From Amylostereum areolatum (Eukaryota > Basidiomycota > Agaricomycetes > Russulales > Stereaceae), in assembly GCA_012932865.1 (NCBI GenBank), contig SAXG01000001.1:1229693-1293692 (forward strand): DNA of 64,000 nucleotides, read 5' to 3'. Of this stretch, positions 24,081 to 33,157 are shown piece by piece. The translations under genes were made by a program, and so were the position numbers. Position 1 is the stretch's first letter, and the number at the start of each line of letters is the position of its first letter. The notes under the pieces are model-generated. The model was not told the DNA's origin and searched no databases. It saw only the letters and a program-made list of their open reading frames with translations.

Positions 24081-24392
24081 ACTTGTTGCTATATTTTGGA
24101 GGGTACAAGGCTTGTAAATAGTGTGCTACTAGTACTATAGAATTGAAATATTGAAAGTGTATACGTTCTTGAGTATGGCATCAGTCTGATCGCCAAGCGG
24201 ACCGTACGCGTAAGTGCGTGATAACACCAGTTCAATCTTCGAACCGGTGACGTTCAAACCCGGCCATTGGTCACTCTTTCGTCTTTCCTTTCATCATCAC
24301 TGGCATCGCGCAACGAAAGCCCCGCTTAGTCTGACATTCACCTATGCTTCATATCGTTCGTTGCGGAACACGACGGGTATCTTCGGCGGTAC
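24081..24392. other. Spacer between OYE-1 and the PCD-like gene
   Basis: About 310 bp holding the 3' end of OYE-1 and the promoter of the next gene. I see nothing else in it. Confidence 0.35.
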
Positions 24393-25175
24393 ATGGCTCA
24401 AGACGCTGCGGTGTATTTTGGTGCTGTGATTCATCCAATTCGATGCTACCTGTCTCCACTCTGCGCAAAACCCACTTCCGGGAGTTTTCTGAACGGACGC
24501 GACGCGGGAATAAAGACGTTAACGTCGAGCTGGATGACTTTGTGTATGGTCAGCTCTCGTGATCATCATCTTCCTAACAACGCTTACCCCCTCCGTATCG
24601 TTAGAATTGACCAAACACACCCACTTCCACCGCTTCCCAAAAAGACATACCAGCTCGTAAACCCTACAAAATTCGTAACAGATGTTCTCCCACTCTACAA
24701 ACGTGGTTGGTCATTCCAACCCGTCTCTCTCCCCGATGTCCGCGCGGTATCCGCTCTCAGGAAACGGTTCGCATTTGCGTCTGACGGAGACGTCTTCGAT
24801 TTCATATCCGATCTGCGAGCCGTGATCGAGCAAGAAAAGGTCTGTCTGCTAACTTACTCAGGTTTTTCCTCGCCTGACCATGGTGCCCAGCATCATCCAA
24901 CTGTCGAGTTTTGTTACGACAAGATGTCGATCACCTTATTCTCTCACACGGCTTGGTATACGACGCCCGGATCCCCAGAGAACCCACGTACGAAGGCGTT
25001 CACACAGGGCGTGTCCCTCCGTGACGTCCGTTTCGCCCACCTTGTCGAGGAGCTTTTCCTGCAGTATCTTTCTCGTTCGGGGTTCCAGTTTACGCCATTC
25101 AACGTCCCATGTTCGGAGAGGCCTGTATCGCTGAGCCACCTCCATGACCATCACCGCCACGTATCTCAGGAATGA
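24393..25175 (+). CDS. Pterin-4a-carbinolamine dehydratase-like protein
   Basis: The open frame 24393-25175 contains a DCoH/PCD fold signature: WSFQPV, then LRKRFAFASDGDVFDFI, then, after an intron at about 24840-24892, HHPTVEFCYDKMSITLFSHT and GVSLRDVRFAHLVEELF. The HHP triplet is the catalytic His pair of pterin carbinolamine dehydratases. The start is uncertain. An ATG at 24443 in another frame begins a basic leader (LRKTHFREFSERTRR) that could be a mitochondrial presequence joined by an intron. An 18-residue insert follows SHTA, and the tail after VEELF is not conserved. Similar fungal proteins have no proven pterin role. It sits between two OYE paralogues on the same strand. Confidence 0.7.
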   Translation: MAQDAAVYFGAVIHPIRCYLSPLCAKPTSGSFLNGRDAGIKTLTSSWMTLCMVSSRDHHLPNNAYPLRIVRIDQTHPLPPLPKKTYQLVNPTKFVTDVLPLYKRGWSFQPVSLPDVRAVSALRKRFAFASDGDVFDFISDLRAVIEQEKVCLLTYSGFSSPDHGAQHHPTVEFCYDKMSITLFSHTAWYTTPGSPENPRTKAFTQGVSLRDVRFAHLVEELFLQYLSRSGFQFTPFNVPCSERPVSLSHLHDHHRHVSQE

Positions 25176-25833
25176 ACACAAGTTAGATATGACTTTTCGC
25201 CCTTGCATGGTGAGCTTGGTAGGTAAGTAGTACACATTGGTGCTGAAATTACGACGGTGATGTTGACTGTGCTCGCACGTCTCTTTCAGGCTTGGGTGCA
25301 TCTAGCTCAGAGTTTCGTGCTTTGGACGTACAATTGCAACCTGGTAGTGCTCCCCAGAAGAAGACTGCAGTTTAATCCCTGGTTTATCCAGACGTCCGAC
25401 TTACAGACCGGTCAACAAACTCGCCTAAGTACGCTTGCCCTCTACAACTCTCAATACCGGGTACTGTAGTTACCAGCTCTCCCGTTCAAAATCTATCTCA
25501 TAAGCTGAAGGCCACCAAGCCCATTACACAGAGTTGCGGGTATACGACACTCTTCCTCAAGTTCATTATTAACTAACAACTTGGCGACCTTAGTTAGTCA
25601 CGTTACGTAGTAAGTCATCTTTTTCACTGCCATGCTGGTGTGCTGACACAGCGTCGTACTCTCGTCCTTCATGCGAAAGTGTCGGTCTATCCGGCGAATG
25701 TGGGATGGTTTTTGGTACTTGCCTCGCTTCGTCACTAGTCAGAACTTCACTCAGGCTGATTTATAATAAGTTACACATCAATACAAAGCACTTCTGTACC
25801 TGACCAACTCCTGCCATCCCCGGGTCCTGCGCC
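25176..25833. other. Intergenic region upstream of OYE-2
   Basis: About 660 bp without a supported gene. It carries the 3' end of the PCD-like gene and the upstream region of OYE-2. Apart from the TATA segment at its right edge I see no long similarity to the matching region before OYE-1. Confidence 0.35.
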
Positions 25834-25839
25834 TATAAA
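25834..25839 (+). promoter_or_regulatory. TATA box of OYE paralogue 2
   Basis: TATAAA within GCCTATAAAGG, 74 bp before the ATG, matching paralogue 1. Confidence 0.6.
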
Positions 25840-25907
25840 GGAGACTCGAACGCCATGGTCCTGCTGTCTTATCCTCTGTTATCTTGTACTCTCAACATCT
25901 TTTCCTC

Positions 25908-27172
25908 ATGGTTGCCTCCGACTCCTTGCTTTTCCAGCCCTTCCAGCTCGGAGAGATCACTCTGCAGCATCGCGTGGTCATGGCTCCGCTGACACGGGTC
26001 AGAGCAAACGCGTCTCATGTGCAGGGCGATCTGAACAGGATCTACTACGAGCAACGAGCGCACACTCCTGGCACTCTCATCGTCACAGAGGCCACGGTCA
26101 TAGCTCCAGAGGGGGGAGGTTACTCCAACGTTCCAGGTATCTGGACGGAGGAACAGATTGCTGGGTGGAAACCCGTACGTCCTTTCATTCACTTGGTTGG
26201 CCGCACTGGAGCAGCTGATGATCCATGGTATTAAGATTGTTGATATCGTCCATGCAAAAGGCTGTTACATCTATTCGCAGCTCTGGGCAATCGGGCGCGC
26301 AGCGGTGCCTGATGTGCTGAAGGCGGATGGCGTGGACTACACAAGCGTTAGCGATCTACCCCTACCGGGAAGCGACCATCCTCCTCGTCCCCTGACCAAG
26401 GCCGAGCTCAAGCGCGTCGCGGAGCTGTTTAGCGTCGCTGCGAAGAACGCGGTCGAACGCGCAGGCTTCGACGGTGTGGAAATCCACTCCGCTAACGGTT
26501 ACCTCTTGGACTCGTTCTTGCAGACGAACTCAAACAACCGCACGGACGAGTATGGTGGCTCGATAGAAAATCGCATCCGTTTCCCGTTGGAGGTGATCGA
26601 CGCCGTGGTGAAGGCTGTTGGGGAGAAGAAAGTCGCAGTTCGCATATCGCCTTGGTCGACATACCAAGGTACGTTCTATTTTTGTGAAGATGAAAACCCT
26701 TTCTGACCAGCAGATAGGCATGTGCATGCCTGACCCTATTCCAACCTTCAGCGCATATGTCACTCGTATTCGCGACACCTGGCCACAGCTTGCATATCTT
26801 CACGTCGTGGAGCCTCGTGTCAGCGGAAATGATGATGCTGAGGCGGCGGCGGGCGAGGACAACGACTTCATTCGTGAAATATGGGGAAGTCGGCCTCTCA
26901 TCCTCGCAGGAGGGTTCAAGCGCCAAAGCGGTTTGGAAACGGCGGAGAAGACGGGCGCCCTCGTTGTATACGGCCGCTTGTTCGTCGCAAACGTGCGTAC
27001 AAGTTCTCGCCGACTTCCCGGTTGCATGCTGATAGGGACGCTTCTTGTGCAGCCTGACCTCGTTCATCGTCTGCGAAACGACCTACCTTTGAACAAACCT
27101 AACCGCGCTACATTTTATACCCCAGGACCTGAGGGTTACATCGACTATCCCTTCGCTGAAAACTCAAAGTAG
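25908..27172 (+). CDS. Old Yellow Enzyme family NADH:flavin oxidoreductase, paralogue 2
   Basis: A close copy of the gene at 22813-24080 with the same exon number and intron positions. It keeps LLFQPFQLGEITLQHRVV, the HSANGYLLDSFLQ active-site motif (about 26488), NNRTDEYGGSIENR, the FMN-binding tail motifs and the final YIDYPFAE. The two proteins appear to agree at well over 80% of positions by eye, with introns diverged. Most differences are conservative, so both are probably functional. Small shifts near the active-site mouth (TAPLTRFRAN versus MAPLTRVRAN) could alter substrate preference. It would act as a cytosolic FMN enzyme. Confidence 0.92.
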
Positions 27173-27519
27173 GCTTGACTAGTCCTACAGATACCATATC
27201 CCAAGGGTGGAGTTTGTACGTTACTGTAGAGGTCGAAATGTGTATTCTTTCTTGTCATAAGTAACATCGAATCGCTCATAAGTCATAAGTGGACCGTTCC
27301 AACAGCAAGATGCACTATTATTAGTGACTTGGTTTCCTCCCTTACAATGCCATCTATGGATCATGGGTGTCGCACAACTCGAAATCCTTGCCACTGGGTT
27401 GGGGCGGAGGAAGATGTTCGGCTAGCCGGAAGTCCGGTCCGTCCCCTCAGAATTTCGTTCTCTCCTCCATCATCCTCCATCCTCCTCCATCCCTCCACCC
27501 CACTACTACCTCGCATACC
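27173..27519. other. Spacer before the zinc-knuckle gene
   Basis: About 350 bp. A CT-rich stretch (27450-27510) immediately precedes the next ATG, as expected of a fungal leader. Nothing else is seen. Confidence 0.35.
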
Positions 27520-28701
27520 ATGACACGGTACACCAACATCGGTCGTAAACGCACATTTCTAGAGGCCGGATTTCACTACCGCGAAGACGAGCGTGCGGAC
27601 GCTGCTGCCGTCCCATCCACGTCTGTGTTGGGAGACGAGGGCAAGCCGGACGAGCCCGCGACGCCTGCGCCTGCGACGAGAAAACGCAAGAAGAGCAAAA
27701 AGGGCAAGGAGGGGGAACCAGGAATTAAAAATGTGGAAGATGTAGAAACCGTAGCTGGAGGTGAAAACAATGGGGAGGCGAATGACGGTGAGGGCGGTGG
27801 AAAAGAGTTGGAGGAGCCAGAGCCGGAAGGTCAAGAAGGGGAAGGGGAGGACACGAGAAAGAGGTCTAAGGCGAAAAAGACCAAGGAACGGCCGAACGAG
27901 AAGAACAACATGAAGAGGAGGAAGGGTGCGTCTCTCTATATCGTGACCTTCGCCTCGCATGCTGATCTTCTTGCAGACATCGCTGACCGTGCCGCCGCCT
28001 CTGAACATCGACGTCTGAAACGTATAGCAGAGCGGCACGCTAACAAAGTGTGCTACGCTTGCAGAGAGATGGGCCATGCTGCCCAACTTTGTCCGAATAC
28101 CAAACTCGAAGGGGAACAGGGTGCGCGATCTCAGCGTACTATGTGTTACCGGTACGTGCTCAACACCTCTCTTCTTTCTAAGTCTAATTTCTTCTTGATG
28201 AATGTAGGTGCGGCTCGGACAGACATAGTCTTTCGCGTTGTCGCAAACCGCCCAACCAGACGAATCCGCTTCCGTTCGCATCGTGTTTTGTCTGCAAGGG
28301 CAGGGGCCACCTCGCGTCCGCATGTCCCAAAAACAAAGATAAGGGCATCTATCCTAATGGCGGTTCGTGTAAACTTTGCGGAGAAAAATCCCATCTCGCG
28401 AAAGATTGCAACTTGCGCAAACCCGGTATGTTGTCATACTGCTGCCTTCTGCCACTGCTTACACTGCTTACACTTAGAAACGAACGCTGGATCGGTTATG
28501 TTCGGTACAGGGAGAGAAGCAGGCCCTGACGAGGATGACTTCCACATCTTCAAAAGAAAGACAGTCGAGGTGGACCGCGACGAGCGGAGCGAGGACCACG
28601 TTCGTCGGATGGCGAAAATTCGAGCAGGGGCCCACTCGGGGATTGTCAAGGCATTCGGTACAGTGCCACAACCCACGACAAAAAAGGTGGTGAACTTTTG
28701 A
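27520..28701 (+). CDS. CCHC zinc-knuckle protein, ZCCHC9-like
   Basis: The N-terminal third is a low-complexity Lys/Glu-rich region with nuclear or nucleolar-type basic clusters (RKRKKSKKGK, RKRSKAKKTK). Across four exons follow CCHC knuckles: CYACREMGHAAQLCP, then a knuckle split by an intron near 28150-28208 (MCYR-CGSDRHSLSRC), CFVCKGRGHLASACP and CKLCGEKSHLAKDC. Four knuckles with this spacing followed by an acidic tail are characteristic of ZCCHC9-type RNA-binding proteins linked to ribosome biogenesis. The tail ends KKVVNF. Introns lie at about 27927-27977, 28151-28208 and 28425-28478. Function is by family only. Confidence 0.85.
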   Translation: MTRYTNIGRKRTFLEAGFHYREDERADAAAVPSTSVLGDEGKPDEPATPAPATRKRKKSKKGKEGEPGIKNVEDVETVAGGENNGEANDGEGGGKELEEPEPEGQEGEGEDTRKRSKAKKTKERPNEKNNMKRRKGASLYIVTFASHADLLADIADRAAASEHRRLKRIAERHANKVCYACREMGHAAQLCPNTKLEGEQGARSQRTMCYRYVLNTSLLSKSNFFLMNVGAARTDIVFRVVANRPTRRIRFRSHRVLSARAGATSRPHVPKTKIRASILMAVRVNFAEKNPISRKIATCANPVCCHTAAFCHCLHCLHLETNAGSVMFGTGREAGPDEDDFHIFKRKTVEVDRDERSEDHVRRMAKIRAGAHSGIVKAFGTVPQPTTKKVVNF

Positions 28702-28880
28702 GTTCACCAGACCAACGTTTCTGGCGAAGTATCTCGCCTCTTCACAAAGCATCTGCTACTTCATATAGGCCCTCCTCGTGTCGCGTGATGACCGTAGACT
28801 CATCTGATTGCCGTTCAATCCATTGCGATGGATGTTTTCTAACCGCATGCATCTGAAAGGAGGGTACACACGCGTCTATT

Positions 28881-29546
28881 CTACCAATCCTTGTCGCTCT
28901 TGACCTTCAAATCTGAGAGGTCAACGTCGGTGCCCACGGGTACGGAAAATGGCGAAGCTAGTTCGAATTTCCTGCAAAGAAAAGTATAATCAGAAACATT
29001 GCTCAAGGAGGCTGACGAGCAGGAGCACCACCACTACGCCATTCGAACGGAGAAAGTCGAGAGAGGCTGAATCGGAGTACTTACTGAGGGTATCGGTAAC
29101 GGCGCACAGGCGGACGGCATGCGCCCTGGATGACGTGTTGCGCCTCGGACAGCTCTGAGCTGAGTTGGAGATGCTTCGCATTGCGAGTCGCCCACTCTTC
29201 CACAGGTGTGTAGTAGAACGCGATGTAACGGGTCAGGAAGTTGTCTTCCCCTGCGGTGGGCGCGAACTTGTAGAAGCCGACGATGCCTAGAGCGGCGACT
29301 ATGGAGTATGTCCAGCCTCTTGAGGTAAACCCTACACATTATCAGTCGAAAACCGAGATGGGGTGAGGTATGAGAGGGCGGAGGAGACGGACCTTCTTTG
29401 GGGTACTGGGTTGAGTCGTGGTGCTCATCGTGGTGATGCTCGTCGTGGTGCTCGTGGACGCTGCTCGAGGCAAGCCTACGGGATGATTGGGAGAGTACGA
29501 GGGCGCGAGGGCGGGCAGCGCGAAGGGCAGCCCTTGAGAGCGACAT
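28881..29546 (-). CDS. Fungal complex I accessory subunit, NUO 17.8 kDa type
   Basis: It starts at the ATG 29546 with an Arg/Ser/Ala-rich presequence (LRAARPRALVLSQSSRRLAS), then a His-rich stretch (EHHDEHHHDEHHD). After an intron at about 29336-29393 comes a single membrane helix (WTYSIVAALGIVGFYKFAP). The soluble part follows (YIAFYYTPVEEWATRNAKHL). After an intron at about 28970-29083 it ends VKSDKDW at the stop 28881. Size, presequence, one TM helix and the VEEWATRNAKH block fit the fungal NADH:ubiquinone oxidoreductase 17.8-kDa subunit in the mitochondrial inner membrane. This assignment is from memory of the family; another small inner-membrane protein cannot be excluded. Confidence 0.6.
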
Positions 29547-29996
29547 GGTAGGTGGAGGAAACGGTGGATTACGGCCAACTTTCGTCCATCTCCGATTGGC
29601 CGTTTGTAACCCTAAGGTAGGGTTTGGTCACGTATACACATTCGCGTGACGCCGCCGCGGCACCTTCAAGTTCTCCCGCTCACCTCTAAGTACCCTGCTC
29701 ACCTTGGCGACACCGACACACTTCGCTTGTATCCTACTCCCGCTTCTATAATACCGACCACGCCTTAATATCTCACCTGGTCTGGAATCCTCGCTGCTGG
29801 CTGGTCCATTTCGCATTTGTCTGGCTCTCGAGCATCGACCCCGATCTAGAGTAGTAGATCGTTCAACCACCTCATCCGAGGATCACGAACCCGCCACCAC
29901 GAACAGCCCAACGACGTTCAGATACACCCTCTTTTTACCACTCTTTGCACATTCCTGGCACGACACCACACGACCGAACAAACGAACAAACACCTA
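29547..29996. other. Divergent promoter region
   Basis: About 450 bp between the complex I subunit (minus) and the Ser-rich protein (plus). I see no defined element. Confidence 0.35.
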
Positions 29997-30664
29997 TGGA
30001 CCATCGAACCCGGCGAAACAAGGTTTCGGTTCCCCCCCAGATTCAACTCGACTTCCCTTCTTTCCCACTTCTTTCCTCATCGACATCAGAAACGGCCTTC
30101 AGTCCCGATATCCTCAAATGTCTCCCCTCTTCGGCGGACACCAAATCCAAACCGGGATCCACAACGATGCCTCCTCTCGCCTCAGCGTCTCTGTCCTCCT
30201 CCTTGTCCTCCTCTTCGACCGCCAGCACCGTCACCAACGCACGTATATCAGCGTATTCACGCGCGCGCAATCGCACGAACCACTCGTTCGGTATCCCGCA
30301 GATCATGATTACCTGCCCGACGTCTACCTCCTATGCCGAGTCCGACCATGATCCCCTGCACTCCTACGCCCAACCGCTCTCCTCCTTCAGCTCAGAAGAG
30401 GACTTCGACACGGCCCGTGGCCTCGACTTCAGCGTCGATGCGGCGCTCTCGATGAAAACGAAAGTCAGTCCTGCCCGATCGACATCCTCGCGGACGATCG
30501 CATCGATCGTCGAGCAGCTGGAGCGAGCAGACTGTCACTTCACCGACGAAGTGCGGCGCGTGCAGAATGACATAGACAACGCGCGAGCGGAGGTCAGGGC
30601 GTGGAGGGAGGCGAGACGACTGCGGGAATTGGAGAGGATCGAGAAGATTGAGAGGGATACATAG
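29997..30664 (+). CDS. Hypothetical Ser-rich protein with C-terminal coiled coil
   Basis: A single uninterrupted exon of about 222 codons from ATG 29997 to TAG 30664. The first two-thirds is Ser/Thr/Pro-rich and probably disordered (SSSLSSSSTAST near residue 70). The last 60 residues form a charged amphipathic helix (IVEQLERADCHFTDEVRRVQ, then RAEVRAWREARRLRELERIE), a likely coiled coil. I recognise no domain. The long open frame with normal base composition argues for a real gene. Confidence 0.55.
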
Positions 30665-31024
30665 TCCTCTTTCCAGGGATGCAGGGCACCATCTCCGCAT
30701 CGCACCTGGATTAATGTTGTTGATGTTCGGTTCGAGTTTACTTATTATCACACATTCTCTTGCCTCGGGCTGGACAACATGAATTATAATTAGATGAGCA
30801 TCCACTGCATGTCCTATGTATATAGGATCCTGGATCTCGTGCTTAGGCATGCTGGCTGTTCCACGAACCAGCTTTGTGTGTGTACGATGCGTCTACGTAT
30901 AATACCCTACACTCGAATTCAAACTCCAGCTGTACCCGTAGCAACACGCGCCTGTACGGGTGGGTCGCGACCGCGATGGATTCATTGGATTGACGTCGGT
31001 GAATCAGGTGATGTTTCAACATAA
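30665..31024. other. Spacer before the RPEL gene
   Basis: About 360 bp holding the 3' end of the Ser-rich gene and the upstream region of the RPEL gene. I see nothing else. Confidence 0.3.
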
Positions 31025-31680
31025 ATGGCTCTGCCCGGACCTTCCGATCCTCAGCCTTCTCCCTCTTATCCTCCACACATCGCAACCCTCAACCCCGCCT
31101 GCAACACTACCCTCAGCCTCGCCTCACACCCATCCTAACCGATGTGTACGTTCCCATCCTCTCCTCGGGCCAGGATGTCCGGCGAGCTGATGTGCGAACC
31201 GTAGCGACGAACGAAACCGCCACTACCGCGCCCACCGCCCCACGTGTGCGCCCTGTCCGCCAGTCCTCCATCGATGCGGACACCTTGCAAGTCCTTGAGA
31301 AGCGGCTCGGCGCGCGCCCGGACAAGCAAGAACTGCAGGAGCGTAACATCCTTAAAGGTGCGTTCTCCGCTCACCACGACCGATTATCTTTCCAACGTCG
31401 TTGTTGCAGAGGACAACGTTGCGCCCGCACTCCAGGCGGCGAAGGAGAAACTGCAGCGCTCCCAACTTGAGGTGCGCGCGGTGCGAATGGTCTCGATATA
31501 CGCGTGTCCGCTGAACATAGGGATCTAGGATAAGCTCGACCATGCGCTGCAACAGCGACCGAAACCGGAGGAACTCGTCAAGGAGGGTATTTTGAAGGGT
31601 GAGTCGGTCGCACAGCCTATCAAGGCGACGACTGATGTTCAGCGATACCGTTGTAGAGGACGAAGCGCCCAAGGTCTGAA
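31025..31680 (+). CDS. Small RPEL-repeat protein
   Basis: Two RPEL-type repeats are clear: LEKRLGARPDKQELQERNIL (about 31291-31350) and, two exons later, LQQRPKPEELVKEGIL (about 31547-31597), each carrying the R-P-x-x-x-E-L core. Between them is VAPALQAAKEKLQRSQLE. The gene ends EDEAPKV at 31680. RPEL motifs bind G-actin in animal MRTF and Phactr proteins; fungi carry short two-repeat proteins of unknown role. Introns fit near 31360-31410, 31472-31528 and 31600-31655. The 5' part is Pro/Ser-rich. The ATG at 31025 is not in frame with the repeat exon, so an unresolved intron or frame changes lie between 31050 and 31142. Confidence 0.6.
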
Positions 31681-31911
31681 CCCCGTGGGGGCGCCTTGAT
31701 TCACTGCATTCGGTGTACGATAACCGCAAGTCAGGATTAGGTCGGGCTGTTCTATTAGCTGTAGTTTTATGAATTCTGCAAAGCGGTCATGAGTTCGCGC
31801 AGACCCCCGACGGGGATGAATACGCACTGTGTACACCTATTGATAAACGAGAGGAAGCTAGTGGGTGTCCGCGACAACGCCATCACCACCCGCATATACA
31901 CCAACACCTCA
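31681..31911. other. Convergent spacer
   Basis: The 3' ends of the RPEL and FAM210-like genes meet here; nothing else is seen. Confidence 0.3.
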
Positions 31912-32550
31912 TCAATCCCTTTCCCTGATCCTGTCGCGCATATCATGCATCGCGCGGCGGGCGCCTGCGCCTCCTGCCCAGCCCCTCGAACGCAACCAGC
32001 CGACAAGGCGGGGGGTGAAAGCGGCGGTGACGCCGATGCGGACGGGGAGAAAGAGGGTCTTGTGGACGGTGTATGCGAGGACGAGCATCGCGTATATGCC
32101 CTCGTGTCCGCTCTGTATTTTCTCTGGTTCCGGGGCGTGGCCTGGTTCGATGGGGCGGGTAGAGACGACGGAGAGAACCCAGGACTTTGCGCTTGCGGCA
32201 AGGGCGGAGACGTACTCCGCGCCGAGGAGGTTTATTCCGGCGAAAGCGACGGAGAAGTCGAGGATGGAGACGACGACGTAGACGCCGAGGGCGTACCAGC
32301 CGTAAGACTTGACGAGGATCTTGAGACGCTGGGTAAGGGTGGTGTTTGGCGGGATGGGGTCGTGCGGGGGTGGAGAGGAGAGGCGAGGGCGGGTGGATGA
32401 GAAGAGACGGGTAGACGAGATGCGGGGGGTGCGTGTGAGTTGTTTTGTTGCGGACGATCCGAGGCGGGAGGAGATGGGGAGGACGGGAACTTGTGCGATG
32501 CGTGGGGAGAGGGTACGGAGAAGAGGGATGCGGATGATGCGACGGAGCAT
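31912..32550 (-). CDS. FAM210/DUF1279 mitochondrial inner-membrane protein
   Basis: A single exon of 212 codons. The N-terminus is a long Arg/Ser-rich presequence (RIIRIPLLRTLSPR to RISSTRLFSSTRPR), consistent with mitochondrial import. The DUF1279 core follows: LTQRLKILVKSYGWYALGVY and VVVSILDFSVAFAGINLLGAE, a membrane helix, and a second hydrophobic segment after the conserved GHEGIYAMLVLAYTVHKT. The TLTQRLK-x5-YGWYALGVY block is the hallmark of FAM210A/B proteins, which influence mitochondrial protein synthesis and iron handling in animals. The C-terminus is basic. Divergent from S-adenosylmethionine decarboxylase. Confidence 0.8.
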   Translation of the reverse strand: MLRRIIRIPLLRTLSPRIAQVPVLPISSRLGSSATKQLTRTPRISSTRLFSSTRPRLSSPPPHDPIPPNTTLTQRLKILVKSYGWYALGVYVVVSILDFSVAFAGINLLGAEYVSALAASAKSWVLSVVSTRPIEPGHAPEPEKIQSGHEGIYAMLVLAYTVHKTLFLPVRIGVTAAFTPRLVGWLRSRGWAGGAGARRAMHDMRDRIRERD

Positions 32551-33157
32551 GGCGAGGACGACGAGAGTACGAGGGAAAGATGGGGGGCGGATGCGCGAAA
32601 AACGGTGCCGGACGACGTTGGTTTATGAGCAGAACGCATTCGCCGTTGTTTGCCACGATGACGGGCGGCATCGGCAGGCCCGCCACATTCACATCACGTG
32701 CCTAGGTCCAGCCGACGCGACGCGTCCAGTGTCACGCGCTCGATCCTCCTTGGTCCCTCCACTGTAAACGTGGTTTATCCACCGAGTTACCAACCAAATA
32801 AGCACCCAGGAGACGGACATCAGCGCGTAAGTGTAGCAACCACGGCATATGGGGGACAGGTGCAAGGGCAGCCATGACGTAGTGCGCCAACCTCTCGGCA
32901 ATTGCCATAGCGGGCCACCCAGCGAAATTTTGAATCGATCTTGGTCGCGAGTCGCAGCGCGCGGCGAGCTCCCCACCTTTCCCTCTCCCATTTCATGCCT
33001 TCAGCAACCGTCCTCTGCTTCCCATTTCTCTCCTGCCTCCCTCGATAGCGTCTCTAATCCCCCACGCACTCCCTCTTCTCTCCTCCCCCAGTCGTCTGCT
33101 GCTCCCAAAAAATCTCCCGGAGATCGTCAACCGCCCCCCGACTTCAGATCGAAACCC
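32551..33157. promoter_or_regulatory. Divergent promoter and 5' leader of AdoMetDC
   Basis: About 600 bp between FAM210-like (minus) and AdoMetDC (plus). The frame of AdoMetDC stays open back to 32849, so a longer N-terminus is formally possible, but ATG 33158 puts the conserved PFEGPEKLLE block at residue 13, as in other fungi. A CT-rich leader occupies 32980-33110. Confidence 0.4.
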
